18,057 nucleotides of DNA from an uncultured Bacilli bacterium (lineage in GTDB: Bacteria; Bacillota_I; Bacilli_A; RF39; UBA660), in assembly GCA_947624075.1 (NCBI GenBank), contig CANQIM010000010.1:1-18057 (forward strand), written 5' to 3'. The notes beneath the pieces were generated by a model that searched no databases, was not told the origin of the DNA, and was given only the letters and a program-made list of their open reading frames with translations. Of this stretch, positions 5,932 to 15,095 are shown in pieces. The translations under genes were made by a program, and so were the position numbers. The stretch's first letter is position 1, and the number at the start of each line of letters is the position of its first letter.

Positions 5932-6687
5932 ATGATTGAGGTAAAAAAAATAAAAAAAGAATTTGAAAAAAGTACTAAGCGAAGAAAAAAAATAAAGTTT
6001 TATGCCGTTAATGATATATCAATTGAAGCAACTGATGGCAAAATTATTGGTATTCTTGGTCCAAATGGAGCTGGTAAAACAACACTTTTAAGAATAATTG
6101 CTGGTATAATGGAAGCTAGTAGTGGAAAAGTTTTATATGATAGAAAAACTTTTGAAGAAGCTGAACTTGATATAAAGAAAAATATTGCTTATTTATCTGG
6201 AAATACAAAAATTTATCAAAGCATTACACCCTATGAATTGCTAGATATGTGCCTTCGATTTTATGAGTTTCCTAAAGATAAGATAAATTCAAGAATTCTA
6301 GAAATAAGTAAATTACTAGAAATAGATGAATTTTTATATAATCGGATTTCAAAATTGTCAACGGGACAAATGCAAAGGGTTAATCTAGCTAGATGCATGG
6401 TTCATAATCCAAAGTATTACATATTAGATGAAGCAACTAGTGGACTTGATATAATTTCTAGTCAAATAATACTTGACTTTATCAAAGAAGAAAAGAAAAA
6501 GAAAAAAATCATTCTTTACTCAACACACTATATGGAAGAAGCAGAAAATATATGTGATTATGTTTATTTAATTGATAAAGGAAAAATTATTATGGAGGGT
6601 ACACCTAAAGAAATAAAGCAAAAAACAAAGACAACTAATTTAAGAGATAGCTTTTTTAAAATTATAGGAGGTTTCAATGAAAAGTAA
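5932..6687 (+). CDS. natA: NatA-type ABC transporter ATP-binding subunit
   Basis: Cytoplasmic ATPase of an exporter of the NatAB (sodium-extruding) type. It has Walker A GPNGAGKT (43-50), signature LSTGQ (142-146), Walker B YYILDEA (162-168) and D-loop SGLD (170-173), with THYMEEAE containing the switch histidine. The Q-loop region reads YLSGNTKIY, without the usual Gln, as in NatA-like proteins. The N-terminus is unusually Lys-rich. Length is 251 residues, normal for the family. The gene ends inside the start of natB (11-bp overlap), which supports co-translation. Substrate is inferred: NatAB families export Na+ but related systems export drugs or peptides. Confidence 0.9.
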   Translation: MIEVKKIKKEFEKSTKRRKKIKFYAVNDISIEATDGKIIGILGPNGAGKTTLLRIIAGIMEASSGKVLYDRKTFEEAELDIKKNIAYLSGNTKIYQSITPYELLDMCLRFYEFPKDKINSRILEISKLLEIDEFLYNRISKLSTGQMQRVNLARCMVHNPKYYILDEATSGLDIISSQIILDFIKEEKKKKKIILYSTHYMEEAENICDYVYLIDKGKIIMEGTPKEIKQKTKTTNLRDSFFKIIGGFNEK

Positions 6688-7834
6688 AGTATTTTTAATG
6701 TTAAAAAAAGAACTACGAGAAGTTTTTCGAGATAAAAAATCTTTATCAATGATGTTACTTACACCCTTCTTAATACCCTTTTTAATAATTGGAATTTCCT
6801 TGTTGTTTGATTCACAGGTAAATAGTAGTTTAGATGATTTTAATAAAATGGGTTTTACTTATGAATTTGATTTTGCCGAAGAAGATATGGCTAAATATTA
6901 TAATTTAGACTATAAAACTGGTAACGAAGAAGAAATAAAAAAATTATATGATGAAAAAAAGATTGATTTATATATTAAAAAAATAGATAACACATATGAA
7001 ATTAATTATGATGAAAATAATGAGAAAAGTGCTCAAACAGTTTATTTAGCTGAAAAATTTTTGGAGTCATATAAAAAGTATCGACAACAAAAGTATTTGC
7101 AAGAACATAATATTAATAGTGAAGAAGCATTAGAAGTGATAAATATTACTTATAATACTATTAATAAAAAAGAAGATAACTTTTATGTTAATTATACAGT
7201 TGGCTATGCTTTCTTGTTTGTGATTATGGCAATTACAATATCTGCTACTTACCCAGCAACTGATGCTACAGCTGGTGAAAAGGAAAGAGGCACTTTAGAG
7301 ACGTTACTTGCTTTTCCAATTAAAAGTAAAGACATTATTTTAGGAAAATTTTTAAGTGTTTCTACTACTTCTATAATTACTGGTCTATTTGGCTTTTTAC
7401 TTTCACTTGTAGCATTATTTTATTCAAATAAATGGTTTTCTATTTATGAAGACTTAAATATTTTACCTAGCTTACCTACTATTTTAGTAACTATATTAAT
7501 CATTGTATTATATTCATTTTTAATAAGTGGATTATGCGTGGCAATTGCCTCTAAAGCTAAGTCATTTAAAGAAGCACAAAGTGCTTTGACACCATTAACA
7601 TTCATATGCTTCTTTCCTGGAATGATTTCTTTTATGGCTAATATTAAAACAACTAATCTAATTGCTTTAATTCCTTTTATAAATCATATTCAAATATTTA
7701 ATGATGTAAATAGTGGTAATATTAATAGCTTACATATATTATTAATGGTTGCATCTATTATAATTTTCGTAAGTTTAGTATTAGCTTATATAATTAGAGA
7801 ATATAAAAGTGAAGATATTTTGTTTAGAAATTAA
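6677..7834 (+). CDS. natB: NatB-type ABC-2 permease
   Basis: Membrane partner of the preceding ATPase. A first membrane helix (about residues 24-44) is followed by a large extracytoplasmic domain rich in Asp, Glu, Lys and Tyr (about 45-168), then five hydrophobic segments (about 172-380), the layout of NatB/ABC-2 exporters. The motif GEKERGTLETLLAFPI (about 200-215) is highly typical of NatB. It starts 11 bp inside natA with GGAGG upstream. Together they form a half-transporter pair that should work as a 2+2 complex. No linked two-component regulator is seen. Function in Na+ or toxin efflux is by family only. Confidence 0.9.
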   Translation: MKSKVFLMLKKELREVFRDKKSLSMMLLTPFLIPFLIIGISLLFDSQVNSSLDDFNKMGFTYEFDFAEEDMAKYYNLDYKTGNEEEIKKLYDEKKIDLYIKKIDNTYEINYDENNEKSAQTVYLAEKFLESYKKYRQQKYLQEHNINSEEALEVINITYNTINKKEDNFYVNYTVGYAFLFVIMAITISATYPATDATAGEKERGTLETLLAFPIKSKDIILGKFLSVSTTSIITGLFGFLLSLVALFYSNKWFSIYEDLNILPSLPTILVTILIIVLYSFLISGLCVAIASKAKSFKEAQSALTPLTFICFFPGMISFMANIKTTNLIALIPFINHIQIFNDVNSGNINSLHILLMVASIIIFVSLVLAYIIREYKSEDILFRN

Positions 7835-7854
7835 AAATAGTTGATTTGAAAATT

Positions 7855-7880
7855 AAAAAGAGGGCTAACTTAGTCCTCTT
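7855..7880 (-). terminator. Terminator at the end of the 1118-residue gene
   Basis: A 10-bp stem with a G-T wobble (7858-7867 with 7871-7880, loop ACT). On the minus strand it is followed by a T run. It overlaps the stop codon of the minus-strand gene. Facing natB, the plus-strand T tract is 5 bp further away, so it is weaker in that direction. Confidence 0.7.
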
Positions 7881-10800
7881 AAATTGTTTTTGGTGAATTG
7901 CTTACTTCCTCACTATAAGCATATTCATTAATCATATCAGTAACGTTATTACCATATTCTTTTCTTTTCGTACCCATTGTCTTTGAAACCGTTGTTGCTA
8001 AAGCACAAGCAGATACAGCAGATAAAATGCTAGGCCCTAAATTGTTAGGAAGATTATTTAGCATTGCTAATTGAGACTCTGATAGAGAAACAAGTTCTTC
8101 ACCAATATTTTGAACATCCACCATAGCTTGATTCATGTTCGCAATAGCATTAGGATGATTTACTAAGAATTCCATCGTATCTTGAAAAGCACTTAAATCA
8201 AATTGTGGATTATTTTGAGCGTATGGCTTTAATATCTCTAAACATTTATCAGCAACATTTACTAATGTAGCATGAGAATCATTCGCTACTTGAGATAAGT
8301 CTTGTAATATTTGGGCTTGGTTGCCTACTCCATTATAGTTTCTTGTTACATTAGCAATTTTTTCTTGAACGTCATTATAAAAACCATTATAGAATTCATG
8401 TCCTGCATGATCTGCAGCATGGTAAGCATCTGTGCCAATTGTCCAACCATTAGTATCTAAAGTTGTTCTTTCGATAGTTCCAGCTCCCGTCAAGACATCT
8501 TGATTGGCTTGAGCCCTCATACCTTCATACATAGCGCCACGTTTGGCTGTTATATCTTCTCCAGCTTTGTGGATTTTATTTAAAAGTTCATCATCAGCTT
8601 TAAAAAGACCATTATTAGAATTAGCTTGATTTTTAAGAGCAGTAGCTGCATTTAAAGTAGCTGTTGTAACAGCAATTGTTGTAAATAAATCTCTTATAAA
8701 TGGATCATTGCGATAATCTAATTGTTCAGCTAGCGGTGAATAGTATTTCTTGCCGGTTGAACGTTTGCCAACTAAACTATTAGTTATTTCTGTATTTTTA
8801 CTCAATAACACTTCACTTTCTATAAAAGCTTTTAACAACTCTTCATCATCGTCATTGTAAATTGCTTGATTTTCCCGCTTTTCACATTCCATTAAAGCAT
8901 CTTCTAAGTCGTTATCTAAATCATGACTTTTAGCAAAACGCATACCAATACAATTTAATTTAGATGCGGAAGCTTTTATATCTTCACTTAAACCATGTAA
9001 TCCACTTGAAAGTAAATTGTCAGCTTCTATTTTAGCATCTCTTATATATTTAATATTTGAAGAAGCTTTCTTTAAAATTTCTTTTCTTTGCTCTAACCTT
9101 TTTAGTTTTTCTTCACTAGATATTTTTCCTTTGCGAAGACGATTATCAATTGCTTTTAATAAATTTTGAGTATATATAACATTGGCATAACTTTTTTCGA
9201 TATCTTCATTTAAAACAGTTACCTTTCCTAAAACATATTCGGACATTTTTTGTTCAATTACCATGTTTAAAGCTTGAGGGTAACGTTCTTGATTAATCCT
9301 ACTACCACGATATTCTTTATAAATAGTTTCTAAATCTTCATAAGAAAGATTATCTATTCTTTGTTTTAAAGTATTCATCATCTCTTCAGCCGAAGCACTA
9401 AGCATGACTTTGCCAGAAATCTTTTCTAAAAATTCTGCTCCTACTTTTATAGTGGCTGGAACAACATGAACAATATTATATAAAACATTACCAGATTGTA
9501 GTTCATTTTTAAAATTTTGGTTTACTTTTAGATTACTACGACGGTAACGTTGACCATCTTTTTTACCTATTTCTAGGCCTTGTCTTAAATCACCTATTAT
9601 TTCTCGTAAACCTCTTTTTACTTTAGGCTTTTCAGTAGAATTAGTTGAACTTGATGCAATTCTTTGATCTTGCTTTTCTTTAGGTTCTACTTGGTTGTAA
9701 TTTTCATTTGTTTTAGCAGGAATAATTAAACCGTTGTTATCTAGCTTTGGTTGAGTCTTATCACTAGCTTCATTTATATTGTCGTGACTTAGTTCATCCT
9801 TAGAAAGATTTACAATAGATGTTTGTTCTTTATTATTAGATAAATCTTTATTTAATAAGTCATCTTTTAAAGCAAAAAGAGTATCTTGCTTTTTAGGATT
9901 AGGAATATCTTTAGGACTTTCTAAAGGTTTATTTTTAGTGGCATTATTAATATCTGGTTTTCTAATAACGGCAGGTAACTTAGCCATTTTTTCATGCATC
10001 GCTATAATATCAGCACTTGGCATTACTAATTCTTTATCTTTACTTTGAGATTTTTTAATTTTTTCATCCATACCATATAAAACATTTATAGTGTCTTTAA
10101 TACTTGTATCTTTATTAGTTTTGCGATATGTAATAATTTCGTTTCTTATCTCTTCAAGTGTTTTCTTTAAAAGCTCTTTCTCGCTCTTAGTTCGGCTACT
10201 TTTATGAATTAAATCATTTAATCCTTTTTTGGCAAATATTTGTGTAATTATCTTTCGATTATTAAGTGTCTTAAATAATTCCTTGCTTTCTACATAGGAA
10301 ATTTCAAAAGCTTTAGAAATGTTATCTATTTCAATTACTTGTTGTTGCTTTTTCTCTAATGATTTTAGTCTTCTTGATAAACGTACTTGGTTTCTTTTTA
10401 GTTCAAGGAAAACTTCATTTTCTGATATTTTTAGTCCCATATAATATTCTTGAAGTCTATCTAAAGTTTCAGTATTAAAAGGACCTTCTTTTTCATATTT
10501 ATCTCTTTGCTCTTGGAAAATCTCTTGAATTCTATTAATTGTCTCTTGAAGAAGTTGACTATTTTCATCTTGAGCTTCTTTTATTTTAGCAATTTCTTTG
10601 GCAATGGCTTCATAATCAGCTAAAGCAGAAACTGACAAATCAAGAGTACTTTTCTCTTGTAATTCTTTTTCTAAAGTATCGTTAGTTTGAATTTCAGTAG
10701 AATTGATAGTTTCTTTAGTTTGGTCTTCTTCATGATTAGGCTTTATTTCTTTTAATGATGGATTTTCTTCTTGAAAAGGTATTTCTACATCTAAGTTAGC

Positions 10801-11235
10801 TTTATTATCGTTAATTTCTTTTTGCTTATCATTTTCAATGATAGAATTTCTTAAATAATCAGCTAGTTCTAATGGTAAAGAATCTATTGCTTTTCTTAGT
10901 TCTTCTTCTTTGGCAGTTATTTCCTCTTGAATTGCATTTTCATCTTGTCTAGATGTTGCGGTATCAAGTTCTTTACGTAAATTTCTTAAGTCATTGATTA
11001 AACTTTCTGCTTTATCGTAATTAAAATGATAATTATCTAAAGTATTTTGAGCATCATTCAAACTTCTAGTTTCATTTTCCAAATAATAAATTATTCTTTG
11101 ATATTCTCTATTAAAATTATCAAAGGACATATTACTTTCTTCTTGACGCAAAGCTAGTCTTTCTGCTTTTAAATGGTCAATTTCTTGTTCATGTCTTCTA
11201 ACTATTTCTTCTAATCTTTCAAAATAAGTGTTCAT
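7879..11235 (-). CDS. Very large helical/coiled-coil protein of unknown function (1118 aa)
   Basis: I do not recognise a family. The first 140 residues are Glu/Lys/Arg-rich and coiled-coil-like, followed by an acidic Asn/Thr-rich linker (about 140-200). A second coiled-coil block spans about 205-400, then a polar, low-complexity stretch (about 400-535) and a basic patch (about 535-570). The rest is helical and more compact, with two weakly hydrophobic segments near residues 845-865 and 1068-1085, too Ala/Thr-rich to call membrane helices with confidence. No signal peptide, ATP-binding motif or catalytic motif is seen. The gene starts with a TAATG overlap on the DUF1292-like gene, so translation is coupled. 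A scaffold, cytoskeletal or surface role is possible; nothing in the sequence decides it. It makes up nearly a fifth of the window. Confidence 0.85.
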   Translation of the reverse strand: MNTYFERLEEIVRRHEQEIDHLKAERLALRQEESNMSFDNFNREYQRIIYYLENETRSLNDAQNTLDNYHFNYDKAESLINDLRNLRKELDTATSRQDENAIQEEITAKEEELRKAIDSLPLELADYLRNSIIENDKQKEINDNKANLDVEIPFQEENPSLKEIKPNHEEDQTKETINSTEIQTNDTLEKELQEKSTLDLSVSALADYEAIAKEIAKIKEAQDENSQLLQETINRIQEIFQEQRDKYEKEGPFNTETLDRLQEYYMGLKISENEVFLELKRNQVRLSRRLKSLEKKQQQVIEIDNISKAFEISYVESKELFKTLNNRKIITQIFAKKGLNDLIHKSSRTKSEKELLKKTLEEIRNEIITYRKTNKDTSIKDTINVLYGMDEKIKKSQSKDKELVMPSADIIAMHEKMAKLPAVIRKPDINNATKNKPLESPKDIPNPKKQDTLFALKDDLLNKDLSNNKEQTSIVNLSKDELSHDNINEASDKTQPKLDNNGLIIPAKTNENYNQVEPKEKQDQRIASSSTNSTEKPKVKRGLREIIGDLRQGLEIGKKDGQRYRRSNLKVNQNFKNELQSGNVLYNIVHVVPATIKVGAEFLEKISGKVMLSASAEEMMNTLKQRIDNLSYEDLETIYKEYRGSRINQERYPQALNMVIEQKMSEYVLGKVTVLNEDIEKSYANVIYTQNLLKAIDNRLRKGKISSEEKLKRLEQRKEILKKASSNIKYIRDAKIEADNLLSSGLHGLSEDIKASASKLNCIGMRFAKSHDLDNDLEDALMECEKRENQAIYNDDDEELLKAFIESEVLLSKNTEITNSLVGKRSTGKKYYSPLAEQLDYRNDPFIRDLFTTIAVTTATLNAATALKNQANSNNGLFKADDELLNKIHKAGEDITAKRGAMYEGMRAQANQDVLTGAGTIERTTLDTNGWTIGTDAYHAADHAGHEFYNGFYNDVQEKIANVTRNYNGVGNQAQILQDLSQVANDSHATLVNVADKCLEILKPYAQNNPQFDLSAFQDTMEFLVNHPNAIANMNQAMVDVQNIGEELVSLSESQLAMLNNLPNNLGPSILSAVSACALATTVSKTMGTKRKEYGNNVTDMINEYAYSEEVSNSPKTI

Positions 11236-11519
11236 TATTTCATCCCCTTAGAATCTTCACTGTCTATTTCTTTTAAAACATCTCTTATCATAGCAAGTTC
11301 TGCTTCATCAGTTATATCTTCTAATTTAGAAGGACTATTAAAAGGATCATATGAAGAAACGTAGATGTTCTTTCTACCATTAGAAGCTATAGTATTATCA
11401 GTATAACCAACATATACTTTATTACTATCTTCTGAATCAAATGTAAATAAAATATCACATTCTATATTTTGATTATCTTTTTCCATTATAATTTTTTCTC
11501 TATCTATATCAAAATCCAT
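11235..11519 (-). CDS. DUF1292-like small acidic protein (94 aa)
   Basis: The core ILFTFDSEDSNKVYVGYTD resembles DUF1292 proteins (YrzB-like: DILFTFESEEFGKSYV), and the acidic C-terminus ending with EAELAMIRDVLKEI matches their tail. Family function is unknown. The start was set at 11519 because GGAGG sits 5 nt before that ATG; an earlier ATG at 11531 overlaps the ribosome binding site. Stop and next start form TAATG, so the following 1118-residue protein is translationally coupled. In other Firmicutes DUF1292 genes usually sit with ruvX and mltG-like genes; here the neighbour is an unrelated large protein, which is unusual. Confidence 0.8.
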   Translation of the reverse strand: MDFDIDREKIIMEKDNQNIECDILFTFDSEDSNKVYVGYTDNTIASNGRKNIYVSSYDPFNSPSKLEDITDEAELAMIRDVLKEIDSEDSKGMK

Positions 11520-11548
11520 ACTAGCCTCCATCTATTATTACTATATAT

Positions 11549-11577
11549 AGATTAACATTTTAATCAAAAAAAGTCAA
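11549..11577 (-). promoter_or_regulatory. Promoter of the DUF1292-like/large-protein operon
   Basis: On the minus strand: TTGACT (11577-11572), a 17-bp spacer, TAATCT (11554-11549) with an extended -10 TG just upstream. The start would fall near 11542, giving a leader of about 23 nt that includes GGAGG before the ATG at 11519. Confidence 0.75.
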
Positions 11578-11743
11578 TTAACCTATGTAAAATAACCAAA
11601 GTTAATAGTAGTTAAAAATAAAGTTTTTGTTTACTTTTTGAAATAGTTTTAGGTAGATGCTTTTAGGCACAAAATTTTTCTTGAAAATTCCTATGTTTGC
11701 TATTCTATTTATTCGTTCTTATCAAGCAAATTCCTAATGTATG
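11578..11743. other. Intergenic, no feature seen
   Basis: AT-rich gap between the promoter of the DUF1292-like operon and the terminator of the infB operon. I see no ORF with a ribosome binding site, no long hairpin and no repeat. Short AT-rich inversions here are expected by chance. Confidence 0.5.
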
Positions 11744-11770
11744 AAAAAAACACTTTCATTTAAAAGTGTT
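11744..11770 (-). terminator. Terminator at the end of the rimP-rbfA operon
   Basis: An 8-bp perfect stem (AACACTTT, 11749-11756, with AAAGTGTT, 11763-11770, loop CATTTA) followed on the minus strand by a T run from the A tract at 11744-11750. It lies 36 bp past the stop of the 247-residue gene. Confidence 0.75.
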
Positions 11771-11805
11771 ATAGGAATATTATTTTTTTATTAGTTGTTT
11801 TAATA

Positions 11806-12549
11806 TTAATCAAATTTTTGTAAAACTTTTTTCTTGAAAGTATCTACTTCATAGGAAGCTAATTGGGAAAAATCAATATTAGTTGGAAGACTTTTACCTA
11901 GATATTTATACATTAAAATACCAGCTTTGTAAAGGTAAATACATTCTTCTAAAGTTTTCTTATCTTTTATTTGAGGTATACATAGTTTTATATCTTCTAA
12001 TATATTATCTTTTTCTTTAATGAATAAGCCGCGATAATTAGGCTCATTATCGTTAACCTTGGTTCTTGGTACTAAATAATATATAGCATCATCATTAAAA
12101 AAATACTGCATTAAATTATAAAAAGAAAAAGTTAAGGCTACAGCATCTTCTTTTAAATCAGTTAGTTGGAGAAGAGTTTTAAAATCTTGATATGGTAAGG
12201 TAAAAGAAAGATTTCTTTCATGCATACTCTCTTCATAATCAGATAATATTTTTTCAAAATACAAATAAGTTTTCTCATTTAAAATATCTAAATAATTTAA
12301 TATTCTATTGTACTCTTCTTTGTTTTTTATTCTAGATAAGTTTTTTCTAAAATAATCATAATAAGAATTTTCTTCTTTAACTATTTTAGAATATTCTTTT
12401 AATTTTTCTAAAAGCATTTTTCTTTCTTGAGGATTACTCTTTTTGAATAGTGAAAGAAAAAAAGTTAAATAATACTGCATTGTCATGGTGAAGAGTTCTT
12501 TTCTATTTAACTTCTTTAATTCTTTTAATTCCTTTAATTCTTCTGGCAT
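11806..12549 (-). CDS. Unknown helical protein at the end of the infB operon (247 aa)
   Basis: I do not recognise this protein. It is Lys/Leu/Glu-rich and predicted mostly helical, with a Lys/Glu/Leu-rich N-terminus, aromatic-rich segments (MTMQYYLTFFLSLF about 22-35; AIYYLVP about 156-162) and no signal peptide or catalytic motif. The start was placed at 12549 because AAGGAG lies 7 nt upstream, at the very end of rbfA; a start at 12576 would overlap rbfA by 23 bp. It is 4 bp downstream of rbfA, last in the unit, and is followed by a terminator. In many Firmicutes truB and ribF occupy this place, so its position could point to a ribosome-linked role, but nothing in the sequence shows it. Confidence 0.7.
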   Translation of the reverse strand: MPEELKELKELKKLNRKELFTMTMQYYLTFFLSLFKKSNPQERKMLLEKLKEYSKIVKEENSYYDYFRKNLSRIKNKEEYNRILNYLDILNEKTYLYFEKILSDYEESMHERNLSFTLPYQDFKTLLQLTDLKEDAVALTFSFYNLMQYFFNDDAIYYLVPRTKVNDNEPNYRGLFIKEKDNILEDIKLCIPQIKDKKTLEECIYLYKAGILMYKYLGKSLPTNIDFSQLASYEVDTFKKKVLQKFD

Positions 12550-12553
12550 AATT

Positions 12554-12895
12554 TTACTCCTTGTTAATTTTTTCAATTATTTTTTCTATATGATTACCAT
12601 ATTCAATAGATGTATCAAATATGAATTTTAATTCTGGTGTGTGTCTTATTTCTACCCTTTCAGCTAATTTACTTCTAATAAAAGGAGAGGCTTTTTCTAA
12701 AGCCTTTAAAGTAGTTTCTTTTTTAGTTTCATCTAAAACTGTAAAATAAACTTTGGCAAAACTTAAATCATTTGTTGTTTCAACTCCTGTTATGGTTACA
12801 AATTTTATTTCTTCATCCTTTATTTCTGTCATTAAAATTATACTAATTTCTTCTTGAAATGTATGGTTTAATCTTTCAATTTTTACATTGGCCAT
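12554..12895 (-). CDS. rbfA: Ribosome-binding factor A
   Basis: Assembly factor that binds the 30S subunit during 16S rRNA maturation and is needed for cold growth. The 113-residue KH-like protein has the family pattern: R-L-N near the N-terminus, ITGVETTNDLSFAKVYFTVL, and the conserved LAERVEIRHTPELKFIFD region, followed by a helical tail. It follows infB by 50 bp, a gap that contains a terminator-like hairpin, and has CCTCCTT (12904-12910 on the plus strand) as its ribosome binding site. It is followed 4 bp later by an unknown gene. The length agrees with Bacillus RbfA (about 117 residues). Confidence 0.95.
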   Translation of the reverse strand: MANVKIERLNHTFQEEISIILMTEIKDEEIKFVTITGVETTNDLSFAKVYFTVLDETKKETTLKALEKASPFIRSKLAERVEIRHTPELKFIFDTSIEYGNHIEKIIEKINKE

Positions 12896-12916
12896 AGATT
12901 TTACCTCCTTTATTTG

Positions 12917-12943
12917 AAAAAAACTTAAGAAAACTTAAGTTTT
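12917..12943 (-). terminator. Terminator-like hairpin between infB and rbfA
   Basis: A perfect 10-bp stem, AAAACTTAAG with CTTAAGTTTT (12920-12929 and 12934-12943, four-base loop), begins 2 bp after the infB stop codon and ends in seven T residues on the minus strand. It sits within the operon, 20 bp before the rbfA ribosome binding site. It could attenuate rbfA or protect the infB 3' end. Confidence 0.6.
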
Positions 12944-12945
12944 AT

Positions 12946-15084
12946 TTAACGTTTTATTTCTACAAGTTCATATATTTCAATGATGTCATTTTCTTTATAG
13001 TCTTGGCAATTTTCTAAAGTAATACCACAGTCCATATCTTTCTTTACTTCTTTTACTTGATCTTTTTCATGTTGAAGTGAGTTAACTTGACCGTTATATA
13101 TAACAACGCCATCTCTAATTAATCTAGCTTTAGCATCTTTTTTAGCAGTACCACTTGTTACATGGCAACCAGCTATTAAACCAACTTTGGAGAATTTAAA
13201 TATTTGACGTACTTCTAAAGTAGCAACAACTTGTTCTTCGAATTCAGGATCAAGCATTCCCTTCATGGCACTTTCCATATCTTCAACTACTTTATAAATT
13301 ATGTCATATGTTTTGATAGTTATATTGTACTGTTTAGCTGTATCCATGGTAGCATTATTGCCACGAACATTGAAACCGATTATTAAAGCATTAGAAGCAC
13401 TAGCTAAAACGACATCACTTTCCGTAATAGCTCCAACGCCTGCTCTTACAATATTTATTTTAACGCCTTCGACTTCAATTTTTTCTAAAGCATTTTTAAC
13501 AGCTTCAAGACTACCATTAACATCAGCTTTTAAAACAACGTTTACTTCTTTAATACCTTCTTGAATACGACCAAATAAATCTTCTAAAGACATTCCAGAA
13601 AAGTTCGTATCTTTTTCTTTGAAACGAAGTTGTCTAGAAGTAGCAATTTCTTTAGCTTTCTTTTCTGATTCAAAAGCCATAAATTTATCACCAGCACTTG
13701 GTACTTCGGAAATACCTGTAACTTCAACTGGCATAGAAGGACCAGCTTCAACAATATTTCTTCCCTTATCATCCTTTAAAGTACGTACTTTACCAGCATA
13801 ATTACCAATAACTATTGGATCTCCTAAACGAAGAGTTCCATTTTGAATTAGAAGGGTTACAACTGAACCAACTTTACTATCTTTTTTGGATTCAATTACA
13901 GCTCCTGTTGCATAACGAGAAGGATTAGCTTTATATTCTTGCATTTCTGCAACTAATAAAATATTTTCAAGTAACTCATTTACACCTTCTCCTGTTTTAG
14001 CTGAAATCTTATTAACGATAATATCGCCACCCCATTCTTCTGGAGTAAGACCATTTTCAACTAAACCACTCATTATCTTATCGATATTAGCGTCTGGTTT
14101 ATCAATCTTATTGATTGCTACTATGATTGGTACTTTAGCAGCTTTAGCATGGTCAATTGCTTCTTTTGTTTGAGGCATAACTCCATCATCAGCAGCAACA
14201 ATGATAATAACAATATCAGTAATTGAAGCACCACGTGCACGCATTTCTGTAAAAGCAGCATGTCCAGGAGTGTCAATGAAAGTTATAACTTTATCATTAT
14301 ATTTAACAGAGTAAGCACCAATAGCTTGCGTAATTCCTCCAGCTTCACCACTAGCGACATTAGTTTTTCTAATTGTATCAAGTAAAGTTGTCTTACCATG
14401 ATCGACATGTCCCATTATTGTAACAACAGGAGGTCTAGCGATTAAATCTTCTTCTTTTTCTTCTATTTCAAAGTTTTCAAAATTAGAAATATCAGCAGTT
14501 TCTTCTTTTTTCAAAGTTTTATCATAATCAGCTGTAATAAGTTCTGCTGTATCATAATCAATTGCTTGATTGATATTAGCCATAACACCTAAAGTCATTA
14601 ACTTCTTAACTAATTCAACAGGACTAACTTCCAATAAACTAGCCAAATCAGAAACACTCATTCCCTCATGATAAAGAATAATATTTTCATCAACTGGACT
14701 TTCGTTACTTTGTAATTTTTCACGATGCTTATAAATTTTTTTTCTTTCCTTTAAAAAGTCTTTCTTTGGATTTTCTGTTTTCTTAGTATTTTTGGATTTA
14801 ACTTTAGTAAAAGATGTTTCATTATCTAAATCAATTTTTGTATTAAGAGCTAATTCTTCAGCCTTATCTGTTACTTCTTCATCAAGTCTTTTTTCTTCTA
14901 AATCCTCTATTGTTCCTGTAATATAGTCTTCTTGATCTTGCAACTCATTATCTAATAAAATAATACTTTCTTCATCTAATGTTGTTTTTTCATCTTGATA
15001 ATTAATACCAATTTTTTCGCATAAAGAAATAATTTCTTCGACTGTCTTTCCTACGTCATTTGCATAATCTTCGATATTCATCAT
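12946..15084 (-). CDS. infB: Translation initiation factor IF-2
   Basis: GTPase that brings initiator tRNA to the 30S subunit. The G1 motif GHVDHGKT (225-232), DTPGH (271-275), NKID (325-328) and SAK (about 363-365) are intact, and the C-terminal domains C1/C2 follow. The N-terminal part (first about 215 residues) is short and charged, with an IF2N-like segment near 140-185 (ILYHEGMSVSDLASLLEVSP). Length is 712 residues, similar to Bacillus IF-2. The first two codons are both ATG; AGGTGA fits either one. It lies 11 bp after rnpM. A hairpin follows. Confidence 0.97.
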   Translation of the reverse strand: MMNIEDYANDVGKTVEEIISLCEKIGINYQDEKTTLDEESIILLDNELQDQEDYITGTIEDLEEKRLDEEVTDKAEELALNTKIDLDNETSFTKVKSKNTKKTENPKKDFLKERKKIYKHREKLQSNESPVDENIILYHEGMSVSDLASLLEVSPVELVKKLMTLGVMANINQAIDYDTAELITADYDKTLKKEETADISNFENFEIEEKEEDLIARPPVVTIMGHVDHGKTTLLDTIRKTNVASGEAGGITQAIGAYSVKYNDKVITFIDTPGHAAFTEMRARGASITDIVIIIVAADDGVMPQTKEAIDHAKAAKVPIIVAINKIDKPDANIDKIMSGLVENGLTPEEWGGDIIVNKISAKTGEGVNELLENILLVAEMQEYKANPSRYATGAVIESKKDSKVGSVVTLLIQNGTLRLGDPIVIGNYAGKVRTLKDDKGRNIVEAGPSMPVEVTGISEVPSAGDKFMAFESEKKAKEIATSRQLRFKEKDTNFSGMSLEDLFGRIQEGIKEVNVVLKADVNGSLEAVKNALEKIEVEGVKINIVRAGVGAITESDVVLASASNALIIGFNVRGNNATMDTAKQYNITIKTYDIIYKVVEDMESAMKGMLDPEFEEQVVATLEVRQIFKFSKVGLIAGCHVTSGTAKKDAKARLIRDGVVIYNGQVNSLQHEKDQVKEVKKDMDCGITLENCQDYKENDIIEIYELVEIKR

Positions 15085-15095
15085 AAAGACTCACC

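Noticed and set aside
13301..13801. Plus- and minus-strand ORFs inside infB
   Set aside because: Shadows of a highly conserved gene.
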